A stretch of 64,000 nucleotides of DNA, taken from contig OZ026552.1 in the NCBI GenBank assembly GCA_964020155.1, forward strand, positions 4,351,548 through 4,415,547, written 5' to 3'. Both the position numbers and the translations under genes were made by a program. This stretch comes from Chondrilla cf. caribensis. Lineage: Eukaryota; Porifera; Demospongiae; Chondrillida; Chondrillidae. Numbering within the stretch: the first letter of the stretch is position 1; the number at the start of each line of letters is the position of its first letter. This document shows positions 25,531 to 64,000 of this stretch, one piece after another. Under the pieces are notes generated by a model, which worked only from the letters and a program-made list of their open reading frames with translations, searched no databases and was not told the origin of the DNA.

Positions 25531-25607
25531 CCAATCAGAATGCGAGTTAAGTAACCAATCAGATTGCAAGTTCAGAATTGTTTTGGCGGGAGAATGCGTA
25601 TATAAGG
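25531..25607 (+). promoter_or_regulatory. Histone H4 promoter
   Basis: Two CCAATCAGA boxes in a direct repeat (25531 and 25555) and a TATA box GTATATAAGG at 25598-25607, about 90 bp before the H4 ATG. This is the usual layout of replication-dependent histone promoters. Confidence 0.85.
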
Positions 25608-25679
25608 TGCTACGGAATTGCACACCTCAAGACAATTTAGTCAACCTATTCAAGCGACAAGTTCACTGATTCTCTTTGA

Positions 25680-26009
<330 letters not shown>

Positions 26010-26026
26010 GAACTATAACCAAAAAC

Positions 26027-26042
26027 GGCTTTTCTGAAAGCC
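26027..26042 (+). terminator. Histone mRNA 3' stem-loop
   Basis: GGCTTTTCTGAAAGCC, a 6-bp stem with a 4-nt loop matching the metazoan histone consensus, 18 bp after the stop codon. A purine-rich CAAAGGG follows about 10 bp later, as expected for the histone downstream element bound by U7 snRNA. Confidence 0.95.
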
Positions 26043-26315
26043 ACCACATCCAAAGGGTTTCATCAACTATAATTTGTAGTACATTGGATTGATAATGCAA
26101 TTTCTCAATTTCTGTGTGTTGTTCACTATTGAATGCCATGTGTATACCAAATTTTGATCATTTTCATTCACACAAGTGTATATACCAATAATTTTTCTAT
26201 TATAATATCTACAATATAATTATATAATAGCCTTATATAAATGATATGTGCCATAATGTATACATAATAATTATAGAAATTGTAAAGTGGTCTATTTAAA
26301 AAGTTACAGAGTTGA

Positions 26316-29791
<3,476 letters not shown>

Positions 29792-30142
29792 CTGACGCTT
29801 GGTACAAGTTCCTGTGAACAAAATAAACTGAAATTGAAAACGGTTTATATTCGTGATACTAGTGATTTCATGCAGATATTCTTCGTAGTGTAAAAACGCT
29901 TGATCGAATCCATGGTCACGCTGAGTAGCCTACACGTATGAGTTTTTCAGTTGGTTGTATTTAATACATGTTCTATAGGGCATGTTTAGTGCATCATTAA
30001 TATGGTTGTATTAGAAAAGGGGAATCCCCATTCAAACACGTTTCTCAATCGGTGGTATCTCCCCCCCTTGCTATATCAGTTGTAACAGAGATGGAAGAAG
30101 GTGAGTTGCTAAGTGCTTTGGAAATTTATGTAGCTTGAATGG
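29792..30142. promoter_or_regulatory. Divergent promoter region, PNPLA8-like / STI1-domain gene
   Basis: 351 bp between start codons of opposite genes. A short upstream ORF of 15 codons (MEEGELLSALEIYVA) starts at 30092 and ends just before the chosen STI1 start. Promoter role inferred. Confidence 0.5.
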
Positions 30143-32709
30143 ATGGATGTGTTCACGCGTGTCTTTCACCATCTTAAAGACGACGGGGTCCCGCCTTTGG
30201 AAGACATGAGCGAGGTTTTGGTAAAATTGGGATTTTACGACCCAAAGCAGGACGAGAAGCAAGTGGGAGCATCTCAGCCCTCACCAGAACAAACTAAGAA
30301 ACCAATAACGAACGACAGGGTGAATTCAGGGTCGTCGAATGGCCAGAAGGAGTCCACTGTACACCCCATACTCCCCCACGAACCACCCACGTTAGACTCA
30401 AAGAGACCTGCTAAGAAACCAGTAGAGTCAGCTGGTACTAGCTCCAGTGATTCGACTTTTGGTGGATTGAAGAAGGGATTCCTGTTTTCGTCTTCAAAAC
30501 CAGCTTCTTCTAAGAAAGAGTCGTCACTACCGAGTCCCACTGTACACAGTGAGCCAGGTACCAGGAAGACAAAGAAAGAACCTTCATCACCACGTCCTGC
30601 TGTACATGGGGAACCAGCTACCAAGGAAAGAAAAAAAAAATTGTCGTCAGCAAGTCCTCCAGTCAATGGAGAACCAGGGGCCAACGAGTCAAAAAAGACT
30701 AAAAAGAGTTCAAAGTCGAAGAAGAAAAGCAGTGTTAAGACGTCAAAGGGGTCAGGAGATGGTGTTCCGTACATACGAGCACAATCATCACCTGTCAAGG
30801 ATGAGAAACTGGTTTTTCCTGAGGTTCAAGAGGCCCTGAAGTCATCACAGCCGCTATTAGCAAGTAAAGGTGAATTGGGATATGATTGTTTGTTGTTGTG
30901 CACGTGGTGTCGAGTGACTGTGTGTCTTTGTACATGAGTAGCTTGGCATTCACTCTACTGCAGCTTCTAGTGCTTTGAATTTTGTGTTGGCATATTGGCA
31001 AACCCTACACTGCAGACATGTTGCTTATATGGTGAAATTGTACAGAATTCGAGAATGTTTGATACAGTCATAGCCTTTTGAAGAGAGTAGACATTTCTGA
31101 ACTTTGTACATTGATTGTGTGTTGTGGACGATTCAAGTCCAGTTATGTTCTTGTTTGTGCGTGCTGAGTGTATGTATGTACTTTAGTGTATGTGTGCACT
31201 GTACAATAATTACACCAGAAGGGAGTACAGTCGATGCTCTCGTTAACTCCACCAGAATGGATAACAGAAGACCTCATGAAGCAAATTCGGTCCAACCCTA
31301 GACTGAACAAGCATTTGACTGACCCAAATTTTCTCCAAGTTTTGGAAGGTTTTCACTCAAACCCTAGTGAAGTGTTGCGCAACTATGCCTCCAATCCGGA
31401 GATGGCAGAGTTCCTCAAGGACTTCTGTACCCTCATGGGTAACCACTTCACTGGACTCGCTGACCAGGAAGAAGGTGCTTCAAAGAAGGCAGGGACCAAG
31501 AAGAAAGAGCAGTCCTTATTGGAAGAACGTTCCACCAGTTAGTGTGCTTGTGTTAACGGTACAGTACAACTGTATCAAGTCTTGCGTCTGTGCATGTGTG
31601 TACAATACTGGTTGTAGTTGCCCTCAGTATACGTATTCACACCATGGTTTAGTAGCTCTTATTTGATTATATTATTGTCATTTTTATCATTTTCAATGCT
31701 ATGACTTTGTGAGTTTACTTTTGTATGTGTATGTGTATGTGTGTACATATGTATGTACTATGTGTACATTTATGTACATATGTACATAAGTATGTATGTA
31801 TGTTTATGCAAACCAGCATACCAACTGACATCTAGTGCCTACTTCCATCAATTGACCTGGTGTTTTGTTGAGTACAGTTCCAGGCTCTCCTGTCCCACTT
31901 CAGCTGTTCAGGTTTGGGCCAAACTGCTTTTTCTTATTCCCCGAAGCAGTAGTTGTCGAATGTAATGATCACTGAGAATGGTGTCACCACCAGTTCAAAC
32001 ATGTTTCCACTGGGGCTGAGTAGTATGAATGTGTCTTATGAATGGTGTCTGTCAGGTGTATTGGGTCCAATGTGTGACATGTTGTTGATGGTGTCTGTTT
32101 GATGTGTTGTGTCTGATGCATAATGACTGGTGAATGGTGTCCGTCTACTGTATAGTGATATAGCCTTCTCTGCCTATCAGGTAACCCAGAGGAGCAGAAA
32201 ATGATACAGGAGCTGATACAGGACCCTGATGTTAGGAGAGCTCTGTTAGATCCTTCAGTGAAACAGCTTCTCCAAGAGCTCAGAGATAATCCCGTCAAAG
32301 GTCAACGGTGAGTGACGTTTGAGGAGGTACAGCCGGGCTCCATTGTAATTACATGATCCAAAATGGCAGCACATGGATGCATTGTCTGGCATGCTAGACC
32401 CAATTTATACAGGAACCTAATTAAAATGTAGTAAGGGTCATAGACTGCATGTGGCTCTGTGTACGTAGTGCTAGCAGAGTGGTGTCCAAAATATCAGTGA
32501 CCATCTCATGTTACTGCAGGGATCAATGCTGTTTGTTATCAATATTGTGAGGTGTTTGCAACGATCACATCTTTGCACATCGTCTTTTGTAACCTGCCTA
32601 CGAACACTACACAATCTCCTTCCTCAGGAAACTCCAGAACGCTTCCCCCGAGGTCAAGAGGTTGATCAGCCTGCTGATTAGTAGACAGATATTGGCCATT
32701 CAGCGATGA
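30143..32709 (+). CDS. STI1/HOP-type domain protein, function unknown
   Basis: Four exons: 30143-30869, about 31226-31537, 32181-32307 and 32628-32709, summing to about 415 residues. The first 30 residues (VFHHLKDDGVPPLEDMSEVL) look folded. A Ser/Lys-rich disordered linker of some 190 residues follows, with three repeats of the S-P-x-V-x-G/S-E-P-G/A type. The C-terminal half has helical DP-rich motifs: LNKHLTDPNFLQVLEGFHSN, NPEMAEFLKDF, MIQELIQDPDVRRALLDPSV and LQELRDNP. These resemble STI1 heat-shock chaperonin-binding repeats of HOP, HIP and ubiquilin-like proteins. The exon 1 donor (GTAAAG or GTGAAT) and exon 2 acceptor are uncertain though phase-compatible. I do not recognise a specific orthologue; a co-chaperone role is inference. 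Confidence 0.7.
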
Positions 32710-33438
32710 CACTGTCATCATTTTGTACGCGTCCGCCCTGCAGCTGCCGCTGACTGCTTCGATTCCAATATACAACTTTGTGTATGGCACCTCATCTTGC
32801 AATTATTGCACAACTATTCACACACAGCACGACCCAGTCCATGTACATGAATGATATTGATTGATATCAATGTTATAATAATATTATATTAATTATTACC
32901 TATGTATATATAAAAATATCGATCCCGCAACCATGGATACAAATATATCAGTATAATATACCATGCAGTGTATATATGTAAGGTAGATTGTAATTTCAAT
33001 TGAAATTTTGATTTGAATCACAGGCATGTCAAGGTATACAAATACCATATAGCAGGAAATTTTCGTGGGACAAAATTTTTGCAGATTTTGCAGTATACGT
33101 AGGGCCTAACATCCATGAATTAAGCATTCTTGTTGTTCTATCGTGACTGGCCAGCATCCGCAAATTTTCATTTTTCGAGCCATCTGAAAATTTTGTCCTG
33201 CGAAAATTTCCCACTATACGGCAAGTTTTATGATTGATGTAATTCACGTGTGCATGTGCGTGTGATTGCTATAATCATTTGATGGAAGCAAATTGTTACC
33301 AATGACAATCACGCTTACGGTTGTTCACATGAACGATCATTAAAAAGACAAGAAAGTACAGAAGTAACAACTTGACAAAGTGATGTCACCAGATTGGGCT
33401 CAATGTCTGGAATGTACGTGTGTGCATTGTATGTATGA
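32710..33438. other. Intergenic interval between convergent genes
   Basis: AT-rich 3' flanks of the STI1-domain gene and TTK. Apart from a MITE family 1 copy I see no feature. Confidence 0.7.
33046..33220. mobile_element. MITE family 1, copy 3
   Basis: TIRs TATAGCAGGAAATTTTCG and CGAAAATTTCCCACTATA; internal CTATCGTGACTGGCCAGCAT shared with copies 1 and 2. Confidence 0.85.
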
Positions 33439-38298
<4,860 letters not shown>

Positions 38299-38577
38299 AT
38301 TTCGTAAAAGCGCGGGTCAATTCCCATTGGACAGTGACGTCACTCTTTATCATCGTTTCAAGATGGCGTAGGGTACTTTCCTGACGCGGGAGTTTTTGGT
38401 TCCTTCGCTTGGTATCACGAGGTTCCAAGGTTTACCCTTTTTGTACCTATATAGCAGGAGTACATCCCTTAGAATACCTGTTCCAATCTCTTATTAAGGT
38501 GAGTTCCAACTGCTGTAACGTGAAGTAACCTCGGTTAACGGTCTCGTTCGTACCGTACCTCAGTGGAGTACAGAATT
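38299..38577. promoter_or_regulatory. Divergent promoter region, TTK / LRRK
   Basis: 279 bp between opposite start codons. No TATA box recognised; contains TGACGTCA, a perfect CRE/ATF-type palindrome, near 38335. Function inferred. Confidence 0.5.
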
Positions 38578-57869
<19,292 letters not shown>

Positions 57870-58487
57870 GTCCTAGCTCTCTGCTAATTGATCACAAATT
57901 ATCAATGCTTTATATTTTTATATAATATTGATATAACACATTTCTCCTGTATGTACTTGTAACAACACATCACTATTTCTTTCAATTCTAATATTACTTA
58001 TGTATGAACCAAATTGGATGTAACAGTTTTTAAGAGACATTGATTTATAATTTCTCGTTCAATGATTTTGAGGGATTTCAAAATTTCCATATAATAATAA
58101 TATAAAAATAACATTGTACTTGTATCCACACGTATGCCTGCTATAATATATGCTCCTGTAGTACTAACATTTCATTGCTGTATATTATAATATTAGATAG
58201 CATGTTCAGTACTTTAAACTTCTATAGTTGCATTATATAATATAGCTAGGCTGCAGCAGCCAAGCTTATAATTACGTATACTTAATTAAATGTATCTGGC
58301 TATGCTAGATTATAACAGACCACTATATTATATATAGCTACATATTTTCTCCCATAAATTTAAAATTAAGCATCTCCAAGTGTAAACCTCCCTGCATATA
58401 CATATAATGTTTATGTAAACATTTGCACTCAAATTTGGAAATAATTGAACAATAATTTTTCAAAGAGAAAAACAATTAGTGCCCATG
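57870..58487. other. AT-rich intergenic interval
   Basis: Between the convergent 3' ends of LRRK and RPL13A. Very AT-rich with many TATATA and AATAAT runs; no gene seen. Confidence 0.75.
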
Positions 58488-61092
<2,605 letters not shown>

Positions 61093-61171
61093 TTTGTACC
61101 GAGGGATGGTATATACAGACACGTGTAGGTAGTCTCAATGCGCATGCGCAGTTACACGCCCTACGCCGAAA
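61093..61171. promoter_or_regulatory. Divergent promoter, RPL13A / ashwin
   Basis: Only 79 bp lie between the two start codons. It contains TGCGCATGCGCA, an NRF1-type GCGCATGCGC palindrome, at about 61139-61150, common in TATA-less bidirectional promoters. Function inferred. Confidence 0.65.
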
Positions 61172-61791
61172 ATGGCGTCTGTTAACAATCACAATTCCAA
61201 TTGCGTGAGGAAAATTGTAGTTAGAGGCATTAATCCTGCCCAAAACGACTATGAGAATAGAAATTCTCGTAAAAAAGAAGAAAATGTGTTGGAATGCAGC
61301 GATTTATCTCCATCATCGTTGGTTTTACTTGACCCTAGCATTCTGTCGGAGACGCGCCTTAGTGAATTACTGAAGCTTCACCGCATTCCTTTAAAAAGCA
61401 ACGAAACTAAACAAGAACTGCTGGAACTGTTTGAAAAGCACGTTCATCCCAAGCCGCAAAGAACTAAGGCTGAATGCCCAAGTGAAAGACATCATTTCGG
61501 GTCGAACCCTAAACCTGGAGTTGTTGCAGGCCGACCGGGTAAGAGAGCACCGGATGCAGACGAACCTCAGGGTAGCCCGAGAAAGAAGACAGCCGCTTTT
61601 TCCGCGAAGGATAGCTCTCTTCCCAGTTCAGATGGTGAAAGTGTTAAAGACAATAGTGTTGATGTATGTTCCTCTCGGTGCATTCCCTTAAAAAGAGCTC
61701 CCAGTAAGGTCAGTGAGTTAAAGTTGCATTGGTGAGGGGTACTGTGATCTGTGGGAGAGTTGAGTGGTATTGTGGATACTAGCTGTAGAAT

Positions 61792-61834
<43 letters not shown>

Positions 61835-62181
61835 ACGCACACTCACATGCACATATACACACATGTAAGTACATGCACACCTACACACCACACACATGTA
61901 CATGCATACTCAAATGCACATACACATCACACTGACTCACATGTACGTACATGCACACCTACACACCACACACATGTACATGCATACTCAAATGCACATA
62001 TACACACTGACTCACATGTACGTACATGCACACGTGCACATACACATGTACATGACATGTACATACACAGACACACAGATAGATCTTACTATAACTATCC
62101 TTCTCACGCCTGCAGGAAACAAACAGTACAAGCAGTGTAACTTGTAAGAAGTTTCAACCAGTTGCCATCAAATGGCCCTAA
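61172..62181 (+). CDS. Ashwin-like protein (C2orf49 family)
   Basis: Two exons, 61172-61708 and 62116-62181, 200 residues (human 232). The N-terminal conserved block reads LLDPSILSETRLSELL, then ETKQELLELFEKHVHPKPQR, matching the ashwin pattern of LLHPELLS and DLYVQHAIPLPQR. The middle is Ser/Lys-rich and disordered; near the end are the conserved IPLKRAPSK and a terminal VAIKWP, as in ashwin (terminal VTWP). In vertebrates ashwin is nuclear and associates with the tRNA-ligase complex; a similar role here is inference. The intron contains a CA run and CACATGTACATGCA-type repeats. Confidence 0.8.
61794..62070 (+). repeat. (CA)n and ACATGCACAC-type repeats in the ashwin intron
   Basis: A pure CA run of about 38 bp is followed by two copies of a roughly 75-bp block with CACACCACACACATGTACAT and GCATACTCAAATGCACATA. 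Confidence 0.85.
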
Positions 62182-62640
62182 CCCGAATTTACTCAATCAC
62201 CTGCTTTATTTTGAGTGAATTTATACACCATATCTGATCAACAATCACGATAATATTATTTGCACAATTGTGTATAAATGTGTCAGTATTATATATTATT
62301 TTTGCACGGCTGTATATTATGTAGAATATTCCATTACTAACCTTTTTATAATTTTTGTACTATGTACTGTATGTTCGAGATTTCAATCATTGATATTTCC
62401 TTATGTGTAATATTGTATTGCATTTCACTGCATAATTGTATAATAATACCGTTGATTAATTAATTAATTAATACTATATATAATATATAATACTTATATA
62501 ATATGGATAGCATGTTGGCCTGAAACACTGTCTTGCACAGTAAAACCAGTTTGTTGCCGGTCAAAAGGCTCCCAGGTGTCCATATGATGCATATACTAAT
62601 AATATTATGTAGCATATTTTTTTCTGCTCTCTCCCATACA
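62182..62640. other. AT-rich 3' flank of ashwin
   Basis: AT-rich with a TTAATTAATTAATTAATA run near 62455; no gene recognised. Confidence 0.7.
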
Positions 62641-63010
62641 TTGAAAAAAACATTAAGCACCTCCGAATGTAGCTAAGGTTACGGTCAACATACTGAGATA
62701 GGAAGTGTTTCAGCATTTACTTCATACCATTGGCTAGGTCTGGTGAAATATCAAGTTGACATGTCTTCTCTCCCATGAGTTATGCAAGAAGGTGCTTATA
62801 TTTTTTTGAAAAAATTTTAAGAACATCCAAATGTAGCTGAGAGTACAGGCCAAAAATTGAGATGGGAATTGTTTCAGCATTTACTTCATACCATCAACTA
62901 AGTCTGCTAATAAATATCAGAATAACACACACCCTCTCCCAAAGTTATGAAAGAAGGTGCTTATATTATTTTTCTGCCTATTCTGTCCCATAAATAGGAG
63001 CATGATAATT
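62641..63010. repeat. Diverged satellite units, inverted relative to the next array
   Basis: Two related blocks of about 170 bp each contain GTTTCAGCATTTACTTCATA and AAGAAGGTGCTTATATT. The phrase GAGATAGGAAGTGTTTCA is the exact reverse complement of a phrase in the satellite that follows, so this part appears to be inverted, older copies. Confidence 0.6.
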
Positions 63011-63710
63011 TCACCAAATCTAGCTGGGGATGTGAGCTAAGTTATGAAACACTTCCTATCTCCTTGTGTGAATTGTAGCTCTTGTTATTCAAGGTGGTGC
63101 TATGGCCAAATTTTGGCCATAGTACCACAGTCAATGTACATAGCACTATCTTGCATACAGCGTGGGAGAAGAGGCGTGTCAACATGATATTTTCACCACA
63201 TCTAGCTGGAGATGTGACCTAAGTTATGAAACACTTCCCATCTCCTTGTGTGATTTGTAACCCTTGTTATTCAAAGTGGTGCTATGGCCAAATTTTGGCC
63301 ATAGCACCACAGTCAATGTACATAGCACCATCTTGCATACCACGTGAGAGAGGGGGCGTGTCAACACAATATTTTCATCAGATCTAGCTGGAGATGTGAG
63401 CTAAGTTATGAAACACTTCCCATCTCCTTGTGTGATTTGTAACCCTTGTTATTCAAAGTGGTGCTATGGCCAAATTTTGGCCATAGCACCACAGTCAACG
63501 TACATAGTACCATCTTGCATACCACGTGTGAGAGTAGGTGTGTCAACCTGATATTTTCACCAAATCTAGCTGGGGATATGAGCTAAGTTATGAAACACTT
63601 CCCATCTCCTTGTGTGATTTGTAACCCTTGTTATTCAAAGTGGTGCTATGGCCAAATGTTGGCCATAGCACCACAGTCAATGTACTTAGCACCACCTTGC
63701 ATATACTTGT
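63011..63710 (+). repeat. 182-bp satellite, about four copies
   Basis: Units with a 182-bp period share TCTAGCTGGGGATGTGAGCT, GTTATGAAACACTTCCCATC and a perfect palindrome GCTATGGCCAAATTTTGGCC extended by ATAGC, at 63094, 63276, 63458 and 63640. The last copy has a one-base change in the palindrome centre. No ORF. Confidence 0.92.
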
Positions 63711-64000
63711 GCATCTTGTATTACTTATAAAAACCTTTAATTTGCAGATGTTATTACATTCATCAAAGCCGTTGTGCTCAACTATCAGAACAAAAGGTCA
63801 GCTACTTCGGGTTGAACCCACTATAGCCAGCTATTCAGGGACTTTCCACAGAGACATGTACTTGGTCATTCTGCGAAAGCAGAAGGTCAATCGCGAGTCC
63901 CAAAGCTCCCCCTTTATGGTGTCACTACGGTGTTGGTGCCACTCTGGTGTCCATGCGATGCATCGTAGAACAAATACTGACACACGTACACCCTCCTGGA
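63711..64000. other. Unannotated end of window
   Basis: No satellite unit and no long ORF; I recognise nothing in it. Confidence 0.6.

Noticed and set aside
32539..32802. 87-codon minus-strand ORF
   Set aside because: Antisense to the last exon of the STI1-domain gene, which has consistent splice phases.

Overview
The window is eukaryotic nuclear DNA with intron-containing metazoan genes. Introns are mostly short, most exon ends obey GT-AG, and gene content is animal: CDK5RAP1, A20/TRAF ubiquitin-editing genes, CDC40, ISCU, histone H4, a PNPLA8-like lipase, TTK/MPS1, a LRRK1-type ROCO kinase, RPL13A and ashwin. The mix of compact introns, an ANK-LRR-Roc-COR-kinase protein, a CpcT/CpeT-like protein and many (GT)n introns suggests an early-branching animal such as a sponge; that placement is inference.

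Layout: 1-3080 (-) holds the 5' part of CDK5RAP1. It is divergent from 3656-6576 (+), an A20/TNFAIP3-like OTU deubiquitinase with eight A20-type fingers. From 7039 to 14183 (+) lies a young tandem array of single-exon TRAF genes (RING, TRAF fingers, MATH) that carry A20-type fingers copied from the neighbouring A20 gene. Two copies are intact, one is frame-disrupted and merged with a multi-finger A20 segment, and one is a remnant. A CpcT/CpeT-family gene (14379-15275, +) follows. CDC40/PRP17 (16048-23863, -) has 16 exons and contains a decayed retroelement. ISCU (+) is head to head with CDC40, then histone H4 (+). The PNPLA8-like gene (-) is divergent from an STI1-domain gene (+). TTK (-) is divergent from the 20-exon LRRK gene (38578-57869, +). 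RPL13A (-) is divergent from ashwin (+). The last 1.8 kb is non-coding satellite.

Five divergent gene pairs share short intergenic promoters (79-575 bp). The A20 and TRAF genes form the only obvious functional cluster: a deubiquitinase next to RING E3-type proteins that share its finger. The other genes are housekeeping or signalling genes with no evident joint pathway.

The strongest non-coding pattern is that tandem repeats abut splice junctions. (GT)n tracts begin exactly at at least eight 5' splice sites, and several minisatellites start at or end against a donor or acceptor and repeat its motif. At least three families of short inverted-repeat (MITE-like) elements are scattered through introns and spacers. 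All exon coordinates were read by hand from splice signals and reading-frame continuity.
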